Below, piece by piece: positions 5,999-12,034 of a DNA stretch of 12,034 nt. Every line of letters starts with the position of its first letter. Positions within the stretch are counted from its first letter, which is position 1. The position numbers and the translations under genes were made by a program. Source of the stretch: Desulfobacterales bacterium (GTDB lineage: Bacteria > Desulfobacterota > Desulfobacteria > Desulfobacterales > UBA11574); the NCBI GenBank assembly GCA_012974475.1, contig JAAXQD010000221.1, positions 1-12,034 on the forward strand, written 5' to 3'. The notes below the pieces were generated by a model. That model searched no databases and was not told the origin of the DNA. It saw only the letters and a program-made list of their open reading frames with translations.

Positions 5999-6994
5999 AT
6001 GAATTTAACTTCAAAAAAAGTACGGGCTTTAGGCCTTTGTTCCGGTGGTCTCGACAGTATGCTGTCGGCACTGGTGTTGCGAAAACAAGGCATAGAAGTC
6101 CAATGGATTACATTCGAAACACCGTTTTTTTCATCCGAAAATGCACGGCAGGCGTCAAGGACGACCGGTATACCCCTGTTGGTCAGGAATATAACCCGTC
6201 CCTATCTGGAGATGCTGAAAAACCCGCATTGCGGGTATGGAAAGCACATGAATCCATGTATGGACTGTCATGCCTTGATGTTCAATCTGGCCGGAACCCT
6301 CATGCGTGAAAATGGATTTGACTTTCTTTTCAGCGGTGAGGTCCTCGGACAGCGCCCCATGTCCCAGACCATGAATTCTCTCCGTTATGTGGAAAAACGA
6401 TCCGGCTTTGATGGGTATATCGTGCGACCGTTAAGCGCAAAAAAGCTCCCGATAACCCGGCCTGAACAACAGGGGCTGTTAAACAGGGATCTGCTGCTGG
6501 ACATATCCGGAAGATCCCGAAAACCCCAGATGAAACTCGCCCAAGAATTTGGAATTACGAACTATCCGTCTCCTGCCGGCGGATGTTTATTGACGGACAA
6601 AGGCTACGCATCTCGGCTCAAGGACCTTTTTGATCACCAGGATACATTTACCGAGAGAGAACTCCATCTTTTAAAACATGGACGACATCTTCGATTGAAC
6701 CAAACAACAAAAATAGCCGTCGGACGAACCCAGGAGGACAATGAAAACCTATTAAAATATTATGATCCGGATCTGGACACTTTGATCAAAGTAAAAAAGT
6801 TCCCCGGCCCCATCGTTCTGATGCCCCACGGCGGCAGCAAAGAAATTATGATTCTGGCGGCTTCAATATGTGCGGGCTACAGTAAGGCCCCGGATGACAC
6901 ACCTGTCGAAGTCGGAGCTGAAACCACCCACGAGTCAGAAATAATCCAAGTCATTGGAATTCCTCCGAAAGAAATCAAACACTTTCTGATATAG
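5999..6994 (+). CDS. PP-loop tRNA thiolation-like protein (MnmA/ThiI-related) with C-terminal NFACT-R-like domain
   Basis: The N-terminal half is an ATP-pyrophosphatase domain with the PP-loop SGGLDS (15-20). It has three cysteines arranged as in MnmA-type tRNA thiolases: C87 and C90 in NPCMDCHALMF, and C196 in SPAGGCLLTD. In MnmA the equivalents are the catalytic cysteine pair plus a third cysteine that can hold an iron-sulfur cluster, so sulfuration of a tRNA uridine is the likely activity (inference). GEVLGQRPMSQ (113-123) is probably part of the substrate pocket. The C-terminal part (about 216-310, including AVGRTQEDNENLL, FPGPIVLM and AASICAGYS) resembles the DUF814/NFACT-R RNA-binding domain and would replace the RNA-binding parts of classical MnmA or ThiI. 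Family members are often labelled 'ThiI' or 'tRNA methyltransferase' in databases; neither name is proven. The start ATG 5999 has no clear ribosome binding site. The stop is 3 bases from that of the convergent rlmN. Confidence 0.8.
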   Translation: MNLTSKKVRALGLCSGGLDSMLSALVLRKQGIEVQWITFETPFFSSENARQASRTTGIPLLVRNITRPYLEMLKNPHCGYGKHMNPCMDCHALMFNLAGTLMRENGFDFLFSGEVLGQRPMSQTMNSLRYVEKRSGFDGYIVRPLSAKKLPITRPEQQGLLNRDLLLDISGRSRKPQMKLAQEFGITNYPSPAGGCLLTDKGYASRLKDLFDHQDTFTERELHLLKHGRHLRLNQTTKIAVGRTQEDNENLLKYYDPDLDTLIKVKKFPGPIVLMPHGGSKEIMILAASICAGYSKAPDDTPVEVGAETTHESEIIQVIGIPPKEIKHFLI

Positions 6995-6997
6995 CAC

Positions 6998-8059
6998 CTA
7001 ATCCGGACCCACCGAAAAAGTGCCTGAAGTCCGTATCAAGTTTGCGCTGAGCTGGCCGCAGGCTGCGGAAATATCCTGCCCTTTGCTCTGTCGAATGACG
7101 GCGGTATAATTGTTTTTGTTGAGAATTTCCTGGAAGGTAAGAATGACATGTTCTTCGGGACGCTCAAAGTCGCTCCCTTCGAAGGTGTTAAATGGAATAA
7201 GGTTGATTTTTGCCCGTATCGGTCTCAGGAGTCCGGCAAGACGTTTTGCGTCTTCTTCTGAATCGTTGACCCCTTTTATAATAATGTATTCGAAAGTGAT
7301 TTTGCGGCGGGGCATTAAAGGATATCCGGCACAAGCGTCCAGCAGCTTTTCCAGAGGATACTTTCGGTTGATGGGCATCAGCATGTCGCGGGTCTTATTG
7401 TCTGTGGCATTCAATGATATGGCCAGATTCACCGCTGTTTCACGGCCCAATTGGGACAGCTTGGGAATAAGACCCGACGTAGAAACCGTCACTCTTCGAC
7501 TTGAAAATCCCAATCCGGCATCACTGTCCGTGATGGTGGCAACAGCGCCGACCACATTGGAATAATTGGCCAGAGGTTCACCCATCCCCATCATTACAAT
7601 GTTGGTGAGACGTTTTGAATCATCCAGATCATTTGCAACATCGCGCACTTGGGCGATGATTTCGCCTTTTGTGAGATTTCGCACCCATCCGCCCCTGCCG
7701 GTAAGACAGAACCTGCATCCTTGTGCACAGCCGACCTGACTGGATATACAGAGTGTATAATGATTCTTTTCCGGGATGAGCACACTTTCGATATATTTTC
7801 CATCGATGAGTTTAAAAAGAAACTTTTTTGAACCATCTTGTGAAGTTTCGGTGCGCTCCTTCTCAAGCCGGTTGATGGAAAAATGACGTGCAAGACATTT
7901 TCTGGTATCTTTTCCCACGTCGGTCATCACCTCAAAAGTGTCGGCTTGGCGCATATAGATCCACTGGAGAATCTGCTGGGCACGATAAGGCTTGATATTT
8001 CGGTTTTCAAGCCATACAATAAGTTGATATATTGTAAGTTCTTTAATGTCTGGCAACAT
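6998..8059 (-). CDS. rlmN: Dual-specificity 23S rRNA (A2503)/tRNA (A37) C2-methyltransferase, radical SAM
   Basis: Radical-SAM enzyme that makes 2-methyladenosine at 23S rRNA position 2503 and in some tRNAs. The product has 353 residues, a normal length. The cluster motif C-x3-C-x2-C is C111, C115 and C118 in GCAQGCRFCLTG. The two further cysteines needed for the methyl-transfer mechanism are present: C104 (TLCISSQVGC) and C334 (DISAACGQL), corresponding to E. coli C118 and C355. MMGMGEPL (156-163) is the SAM-binding signature. The N-terminal helical domain that recognises RNA is intact (IKELTIYQLIVWL, YRAQQILQWIY). The residues favour RlmN rather than the Cfr resistance enzyme, but the two cannot be separated by motif alone. 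The start ATG 8059 has AAGGA about 9 bases upstream. The gene converges with the PP-loop gene and is divergent from ffh. Confidence 0.95.
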   Translation of the reverse strand: MLPDIKELTIYQLIVWLENRNIKPYRAQQILQWIYMRQADTFEVMTDVGKDTRKCLARHFSINRLEKERTETSQDGSKKFLFKLIDGKYIESVLIPEKNHYTLCISSQVGCAQGCRFCLTGRGGWVRNLTKGEIIAQVRDVANDLDDSKRLTNIVMMGMGEPLANYSNVVGAVATITDSDAGLGFSSRRVTVSTSGLIPKLSQLGRETAVNLAISLNATDNKTRDMLMPINRKYPLEKLLDACAGYPLMPRRKITFEYIIIKGVNDSEEDAKRLAGLLRPIRAKINLIPFNTFEGSDFERPEEHVILTFQEILNKNNYTAVIRQSKGQDISAACGQLSANLIRTSGTFSVGPD

Positions 8060-8126
8060 TTCAAACGTTCCTTTTGAACAATTGAAGATCCCTGAAGCTC
8101 CCGCCCTTTTGACGGGAATATCCGCT

Positions 8127-8155
8127 GCGCTTCACCCAGCCTGCGGGGAATGCGC
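8127..8155. other. Potential hairpin in the rlmN leader
   Basis: GCGC-TTC-a-CCC (8127-8137) can pair with GGG-GAA-t-GCGC (8145-8155) around AGCCTGC, giving ten pairs with two single-base bulges. It sits about 70 bases upstream of the rlmN start and would be in its leader if the promoter lies further out. There is no T-run on either side. It may also be a remnant of a palindromic intergenic repeat. Confidence 0.3.
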
Positions 8156-8192
8156 TCGCTGTTCCAGTTCATGGGGGCAAAGTATACACCCG

Positions 8193-8215
8193 TGACAAAT
8201 CTTCGGGATCTGTCA
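8193..8215. promoter_or_regulatory. Imperfect palindrome, possible operator
   Basis: TGACAAATC (8193-8201) and GATCTGTCA (8207-8215) are inverted repeats with one mismatch in nine, around TTCGG. The TTGACA on the minus strand at 8216-8211 overlaps it, so a regulator site over an rlmN promoter is conceivable. No known operator is recognised. Confidence 0.3.
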
Positions 8216-8323
8216 AAACAGACTATGATTGCGTGCATTTGTCAAGTGTCTATGCCCAACCGTATTATTTTCGAAATAGGCGCGAAAATTAAAGATAAAA
8301 TGGCGAAACCACTTTATTTAATC

Positions 8324-8352
8324 TTGACATAATATTATTTAACTATTACATT
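8324..8352 (+). promoter_or_regulatory. Sigma70-type promoter for the ffh operon
   Basis: A perfect -35 TTGACA (8324-8329) is followed after exactly 17 bases by TACATT (8347-8352), which matches four of six positions of TATAAT. The expected transcript start near 8359 gives a leader of about 30 bases to ATG 8389. The region is AT-rich and lies directly before the first gene of the downstream operon, which supports the call. Confidence 0.6.
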
Positions 8353-8388
8353 TTGCGTTTTCAATATTGAGAGACTATCGGTGCTTTT

Positions 8389-9720
8389 ATGTTTAACAAT
8401 TTGAGTGACAGACTGAATGCCGTATTTAAAAAACTTAAGGGTCACGGCAAATTATCGGAAAAAAATATCGAGGAGGGCCTAAAAGAGGTCAGAATGGCAC
8501 TTCTTGAGGCCGATGTACACTACAAAGTTGTAAAAAAGTTTATTTCCGATATTAAAGAGCGTGCTCTGGGCCAGGAAGTTATGGCAAGTCTGACACCCGG
8601 CCAGCAGGTTGTCAAAATCGTCAACGATGAACTGACGAAGCTCATGGGCGGGCACCTCGAAGACTTGAATCTTTCAGGACCTGTGCCGGTATCGGTCATG
8701 CTGGTGGGGTTGCAGGGATCCGGCAAAACGACCACCGCAGGCAAGCTCGCTGTTTTTTTGAGGAAAAAGGGGAAAAAGCCGTATCTGGTTCCGGCAGATG
8801 TTTACCGTCCTGCCGCTATTGACCAGTTGATCAAACTCGGCCAGCAATTGTCTGTTCCCGTTTTTCCATCCAGCCTGGAAATGGAGCCGGTACAGATTTG
8901 TCAGGAAGCCAGAACAACGGCGCACCGAACAGGCTGCGATACACTGCTCATTGATACAGCCGGTCGTCTACATATCGACGAGGCCTTGATGGATGAACTT
9001 TCCCGTATCAAGGACGCGGTTAAACCCGCCGATATTCTCTTGGTGGCCGATGCCATGACAGGCCAGGACGCTGTTAATATTGCCGAATCATTCAACAAGA
9101 CTTTAGATATTGGCGGTGTTGTCCTTTCAAAGATGGATGGCGATGCTCGTGGCGGAGCAGCCTTGTCGATTAAATCGATAACCGATAAACCGATAAAATT
9201 TGTCGGTGTCGGTGAAAAACTCAGCGACTTGGAGCCTTTTCATCCGGACAGAATGGCCTCAAGGATACTGGGGATGGGTGATGTCCTCACCATAATAGAA
9301 AAGGCCCAGTCTGTCGTTGACGAAAAAAAAGCGGTTGAACTCGAAAAAAAGTTAAGAAAAAATGAGTTTACACTCGAAGATTTTCGTGATCAAATGGTTC
9401 AGATACGGAAAATGGGTTCCATGTCGGAACTCATGAATATGATACCCGGAATGGGTCAAATGAAGCAGCTCAAAAATCTCGAAGTTGACGAAAATGAATT
9501 TGTTAAGATCGAAGCGATTATTAATTCCATGACCCCCTTGGAGCGACGCCAGCATACTTTGATAAAGGGAAGCCGCCGCAAAAGAATTGCCAAAGGGAGT
9601 GGTACCAGTGTGCAGGATATCAACAAGCTGCTTAAAAATTATACTCAAGTTATGAAAATGGTTAAAAAAGTCAACAAAGGCGGCATGCGAGGGCTAGGCA
9701 TGGGCCTGCCGTCGTTTTGA
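8389..9720 (+). CDS. ffh: Signal recognition particle GTPase Ffh (SRP54)
   Basis: The protein subunit of SRP binds signal sequences of membrane and exported proteins at the ribosome and delivers them to FtsY at the membrane. The product has 443 residues, normal for the family. The N-domain helical bundle (1-95) includes the conserved ALLEADVHYKVV. The G-domain has the P-loop GLQGSGKTTTAGKLA (107-121), DVYRPAA (137-143), DTAGRLHID (189-197) and SKMDGDARGGAALSI (247-261, the usual TKxD as SKMD). The methionine-rich M-domain (from about 330) contains the RNA-binding SRRKRIAKGSGTSVQDIN (395-412) and ends in GGMRGLGMGLPSF. ATG 8389 fits the conserved MFNNLSDRL start, although the ribosome binding site is weak (GAGAG about 15 bases away). 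It is the first gene of the operon and rpsP follows after 13 bases. Confidence 0.97.
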   Translation: MFNNLSDRLNAVFKKLKGHGKLSEKNIEEGLKEVRMALLEADVHYKVVKKFISDIKERALGQEVMASLTPGQQVVKIVNDELTKLMGGHLEDLNLSGPVPVSVMLVGLQGSGKTTTAGKLAVFLRKKGKKPYLVPADVYRPAAIDQLIKLGQQLSVPVFPSSLEMEPVQICQEARTTAHRTGCDTLLIDTAGRLHIDEALMDELSRIKDAVKPADILLVADAMTGQDAVNIAESFNKTLDIGGVVLSKMDGDARGGAALSIKSITDKPIKFVGVGEKLSDLEPFHPDRMASRILGMGDVLTIIEKAQSVVDEKKAVELEKKLRKNEFTLEDFRDQMVQIRKMGSMSELMNMIPGMGQMKQLKNLEVDENEFVKIEAIINSMTPLERRQHTLIKGSRRKRIAKGSGTSVQDINKLLKNYTQVMKMVKKVNKGGMRGLGMGLPSF

Positions 9721-9733
9721 AGGAGAAATTTAT

Positions 9734-9979
9734 ATGTCAGTTAAAATCAGGTTGGCCAGACACGGCGCAAAGAAAAGACCTTTTTACCGAATTGTTGTTG
9801 CGGATAGTGAATCCCCCCGGGACGGTAAATTTTTGGAAAATGTCGGAACATACAATCCTTTGACAGATCCGGCCAAGGTTGTTCTGAAACAAGAGCGGAT
9901 CAAGTACTGGATTGACCAGGGCGCCATTCCCACAGACACTGTAAAAAACCTTTTGAAAGAAGAAGGTTTTTTTGCTTAG
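9734..9979 (+). CDS. rpsP: 30S ribosomal protein bS16
   Basis: Small-subunit ribosomal protein that binds 16S rRNA early in 30S assembly. The product has 81 residues, the usual size. The N-terminal pattern SVKIRLARHGAKKRPFYRIV is followed by VADSESPRDGKFLENVGTYNP, the family signature, then IKYWIDQGAIPTDTVKNLL. ATG 9734 has a strong AGGAG (9721-9725) that begins immediately after the ffh stop, so the two genes are translated from one message. The position between ffh and the KH-domain gene is the conserved order in many bacteria. Confidence 0.98.
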   Translation: MSVKIRLARHGAKKRPFYRIVVADSESPRDGKFLENVGTYNPLTDPAKVVLKQERIKYWIDQGAIPTDTVKNLLKEEGFFA

Positions 9980-10030
9980 CTTGCATAAGATCTTTACCCC
10001 TACTCATAAGCCAACAAAGGAGATTGAGCT

Positions 10031-10261
10031 ATGAAAGATCTGATCAAGTATATTGCCCAGGCGCTGGTTGATAATCCAGAAGTTGTTGAAGTTTCAGAGG
10101 TAGAGGGGAATCAGACCTCGGTATTAGAGCTCAAAGTGGCCCAAGAGGATTTAGGAAAGGTGATTGGGAAACAGGGTCGAACGGCGCGGGCCATGCGCAC
10201 CATATTGAGCGCTGCTTCCGCCAAATTAAAAAAACGATCGGTTCTTGAAATTATAGAATAG
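10031..10261 (+). CDS. khpA: KH-domain RNA-binding protein KhpA
   Basis: The product is a 76-residue single KH domain (YlqC/KhpA type) with the RNA-gripping loop GKQG in VIGKQGRTARAMRTIL (45-60). Known relatives bind many RNAs and often work with KhpB/EloR; no KhpB is visible here. The start ATG 10031 is preceded by AAAGGAG (about 10016-10022). The gene lies 51 bases after rpsP and 4 bases before rimM, the standard position. The length and motif are complete. Confidence 0.95.
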   Translation: MKDLIKYIAQALVDNPEVVEVSEVEGNQTSVLELKVAQEDLGKVIGKQGRTARAMRTILSAASAKLKKRSVLEIIE

Positions 10262-10265
10262 GGAT

Positions 10266-10787
10266 GTGGAAAAAAACGGGTTTCTTACTGTTGGAAAGAT
10301 CGTTGGCGCCCATGGAGTAAAAGGAAACCTTAAGGTCTATTCTAATGCTGAATCTTTGTCTGTTTTCACCCCAGGCAGTTCGATTCTTGTCGTCCGCACC
10401 GACAAAATCGAAAAAAATTATACAATAAAATGGGCCAAACCTCACGGTAGACGCATTCTATTATCATTTGAAGGTATTGGGAACCGGAATGCAGCTGAAA
10501 CCTTGATCGGCTCCAAGCTTCTTATCGAACGGGTTGCGCTTCCTGAACTTGAAGAAGGTTCCTATTACTGGTGTGACATTATCGGGCTTGCGGTTTTTAC
10601 GACCGATGAACAGTACATCGGTCGCGTTGAATCGATAATATCCACCGGCAGTAACGATGTTTTTGTGGTCAGGGATTTGGATAAAGGCGATGATAATGAA
10701 ACCCTGATTCCCGCCCTTGAATCGGTGGTTTTGGAAATAGATTTCGAACATAAGACCATGCGGGTGGCTTTGCCGGAAGGGTTGTGA
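10266..10787 (+). CDS. rimM: Ribosome maturation factor RimM
   Basis: 30S maturation factor that helps form the 16S rRNA head domain and interacts with ribosomal protein uS19. The product has 173 residues. The N-terminal RimM barrel begins with FLTVGKIVGAHGVKGNLKVY (6-25). The C-terminal PRC barrel starts near EEGSYYWCDIIGLAVF (97-112) and contains ETLIPALESVV (145-155). The start is GTG 10266; ATG 10264 is in a different frame, and the next in-frame methionine would delete the conserved VGKI motif. An AGGGA sits very close upstream (10260-10264), so translation may depend on coupling with khpA, whose stop is 4 bases upstream. The stop codon overlaps the trmD start (GTGA). Confidence 0.95.
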   Translation: MEKNGFLTVGKIVGAHGVKGNLKVYSNAESLSVFTPGSSILVVRTDKIEKNYTIKWAKPHGRRILLSFEGIGNRNAAETLIGSKLLIERVALPELEEGSYYWCDIIGLAVFTTDEQYIGRVESIISTGSNDVFVVRDLDKGDDNETLIPALESVVLEIDFEHKTMRVALPEGL

Positions 10788-11596
10788 AATTTAAGGGGAT
10801 GAATTTTATCGTCCTGACTATTTTTCCTGAAATGTTCAGACCATTTTGGGAACACGGGATTATCAGTCGCGCGGTAAATCAGGACAAAATTATCGTATCA
10901 GCCATAGATATCCGGGATTTTGCACAAGGAAAGCACCGTACTACCGATGACAGGCCATACGGCGGTGGCTGCGGGATGATTATGAAGCCCGAACCGCTGG
11001 CCGGTGCCATCCGGGCTGCTGAGAAACAAGCACCGTTGGCCAAAAGGATTCTGCTGACGCCCCAAGGGCGCCGTTTTGATCAGAGTGTCGCCCGGGAACT
11101 GGCATCATCGGATGGACTTATTTTGGTTTGCGGCCGCTACGAAGGCGTTGATGAACGGATTTGCCACGATTTTATCGATGATGAAATTTCCATCGGTGAT
11201 TATATTCTCACAGGAGGTGAACTGGCGGCCATGGTTATCATCGATGGCGTGACCCGCTTGATTCCCGGTGTGCTCGGCGGCAAGGACTCGGCTGAAAAGG
11301 ATTCTTTTTCAGACAGTGTTTTAGAACATGCGCATTATACAAGGCCCAGGGTCTTCGAAGACCTTGAAGTCCCCGGTGTATTGTTGTCGGGCAACCACAA
11401 AGAAATTGAGAGATGGAGGCTTGAAACGTCACTGATACGCACATTCCTGAAACGGCGGGATTTGCTGGAGAATAGATCCTTGACCAGCCAGGAGGTTGAA
11501 ATTCTGAAAAAGTGGTGCCTCGATATTGAAAAAATCATACACGACCAATCTTTATATGGCCCTGATCCATTATCCGGTGGTCAACAAGAAAGGTGA
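10784..11596 (+). CDS. trmD: tRNA (guanine-37-N1)-methyltransferase TrmD
   Basis: Makes m1G37 next to the anticodon, which prevents +1 frameshifting. The product is 270 residues from GTG 10784. SPOUT trefoil-knot signatures are present: RPYGGGCGMIMKPEPL (57-72), LTPQGRRFDQ (91-100), LVCGRYEGVDERI (114-126), SIGDYILTGGE (136-146) and IIDGVTRLIPGVLG (152-165, probable catalytic D154), plus LEHAHYTRPRVFE (180-192) and LSGNHKEIERWR (201-212) of the RNA-binding half. The GTG overlaps the rimM stop by 4 bases (GTGA), suggesting translational coupling. The alternative ATG 10799 gives MNFIVLTIFPEMF, which looks more like the usual N-terminus, but its only SD-like bases abut the codon. The C-terminus is full and overlaps the next gene. 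Confidence 0.96.
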   Translation: MKFKGMNFIVLTIFPEMFRPFWEHGIISRAVNQDKIIVSAIDIRDFAQGKHRTTDDRPYGGGCGMIMKPEPLAGAIRAAEKQAPLAKRILLTPQGRRFDQSVARELASSDGLILVCGRYEGVDERICHDFIDDEISIGDYILTGGELAAMVIIDGVTRLIPGVLGGKDSAEKDSFSDSVLEHAHYTRPRVFEDLEVPGVLLSGNHKEIERWRLETSLIRTFLKRRDLLENRSLTSQEVEILKKWCLDIEKIIHDQSLYGPDPLSGGQQER

Positions 11597-12034
11597 TGTT
11601 ATTGCATCTGCAGTAACGAACCTGGACCTGCATGATATATCGAGAGCGGCAAAGACATACGGCGTGCGATCATTTTATGTGGTCACGCCCCTTTCCGACC
11701 AGAAAGAACTGGTGGAAAAAATTATTTCCCATTGGTTAAAAGGAACAGGCGCAAAATATAATCCAAAACGTAGAGAAGCCCTGAAGCTGATCACAATAAA
11801 AAAATCAGTAGATGAGGTGATCGAACATATCCGTAAAAACAACGGAGATTCACCGAAAACGGTTGTTACCAGCGCCGGTCACAGCCCCCGTAATCTAAGC
11901 TTTAAACGGTTCCGGAAGATGCTCCAAGATGACAGCCTTTACCTGTTAATGTTCGGTACGGGCTGGGGGCTTTCAGAAAAATTTATGGCAGATGCCGATT
12001 ACGCACTCGATCCGGTTTTCGGAAATACCGACTA
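11556..12034 (+). CDS. SPOUT-type RNA methyltransferase, TrmD-linked family (3' partial)
   Basis: The frame is open from ATG 11556 to the right edge, in a frame different from trmD. It begins MALIHYPVVNKKGDVIASAV and continues TNLDLHDISRAAKTYGV, FYVVTPLSDQ, WLKGTGAKYNPKRREAL, VVTSAGHSPRNL and LLMFGTGWGLSEKFMADADY. This is the pattern of the 'RNA methyltransferase' family found behind trmD in Desulfobacterota. The late LLMFGTGWGL resembles the knot loop of SPOUT enzymes, so SAM-dependent RNA methylation is likely; the target base is unknown to me. The trmD overlap is 41 bases from ATG 11556. An in-frame TTG at 11526 would add LKKSYTTNLY, fit the family's usual '..LYIALIHYPV' start and lengthen the overlap to 71 bases. 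Neither has a good ribosome binding site. Roughly 20-30 C-terminal residues lie beyond the window. Confidence 0.87.
   Translation, partial: MALIHYPVVNKKGDVIASAVTNLDLHDISRAAKTYGVRSFYVVTPLSDQKELVEKIISHWLKGTGAKYNPKRREALKLITIKKSVDEVIEHIRKNNGDSPKTVVTSAGHSPRNLSFKRFRKMLQDDSLYLLMFGTGWGLSEKFMADADYALDPVFGNTD

Larger units (their letters stand above)
8060..8388. other. Gene-free region between divergent rlmN and ffh
   Basis: The region has 329 bases without a credible gene; the short open frames show no family resemblance or ribosome binding site. The rlmN-proximal half is GC-richer (two potential hairpins, 8127-8155 and 8193-8215). The ffh-proximal half is AT-rich and carries the ffh promoter (8324-8352). 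Two TTGACA hexamers on the minus strand (8245-8240 and 8216-8211) and a TATACT (8186-8181) could be parts of an rlmN promoter, but none pair at the usual 16-18 base spacing. I looked for the SRP RNA tetraloop region and did not find it. Confidence 0.6.

Noticed and set aside
5878..6309. 143-codon open frame on the + strand overlapping the PP-loop gene
   Set aside because: No family resemblance and mostly an out-of-frame reading of the strongly supported PP-loop domain.
7110..7565. 151-codon open frame antisense to rlmN
   Set aside because: Shadow of the conserved rlmN coding sequence, without a ribosome binding site or recognisable protein features.
8060..8388. SRP RNA (ffs) or another structured RNA next to ffh
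   Set aside because: The conserved SRP RNA tip (GGAAGCAGCC-type sequence) is absent on both strands; only small weak hairpins are visible.
1..12034. CRISPR array, transposase, phage or toxin-antitoxin genes, tRNA or rRNA
   Set aside because: No regularly spaced direct repeats, transposase or integrase motifs, or tRNA-like cloverleaf sequences were seen; gene content is housekeeping and signalling.

Overview
The window looks like chromosomal housekeeping DNA from a mesophilic, moderate-GC bacterium, most likely a Desulfobacterota (former Deltaproteobacteria) lineage related to the Desulfobacterales. The assignment is inferred from gene content: the order ffh-rpsP-khpA-rimM-trmD followed by a SPOUT-type RNA methyltransferase, a DUF3108 envelope protein, an AMACR-like CaiB/BaiF protein, a soluble hybrid kinase with the motif GGIAHEFNNIL, and a MnmA/ThiI-like PP-loop protein carrying a C-terminal NFACT-R-like domain. 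No search could be run, so the taxonomy is tentative.

Left part (1-4892, all + strand): the C-terminal end of a probable HD-fold protein; a secreted DUF3108 protein whose 3' end is missing; an AMACR-like CoA-transferase-family gene whose native 5' end is missing and which is joined out of frame to the DUF3108 gene near base 1071; a soluble REC-histidine kinase-REC protein whose first receiver lacks the phospho-acceptor aspartate; and a REC-HD-GYP protein, probably a c-di-GMP phosphodiesterase. The last two form a likely signalling operon.

Middle part (4893-8388): a long imperfect inverted repeat (4933-5130) lies between the convergent REC-HD-GYP and nth (endonuclease III) genes. nth is divergent from the PP-loop tRNA-thiolation-like gene, which converges with rlmN (23S rRNA/tRNA A2 methyltransferase) with only 3 bases between the stop codons. 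A 329-base gene-free stretch separates rlmN from ffh. It holds a good sigma70-type promoter facing ffh and two potential hairpins.

Right part (8389-12034, all + strand): a translation and protein-targeting operon, ffh, rpsP, khpA, rimM, trmD and a SPOUT methyltransferase cut by the window edge. Spacing is tight, with a 4-base rimM/trmD overlap and a trmD/methyltransferase overlap of 41 bases or more. SRP targeting, the small-subunit protein bS16, 30S maturation and tRNA m1G37 formation are therefore probably co-expressed.

I found no mobile element, CRISPR array, tRNA or rRNA, and no convincing new multi-gene system. The points most worth a second look are the double-truncated DUF3108/CaiB junction, the long inverted repeat after the HD-GYP gene, and the kinase with a pseudo-receiver.
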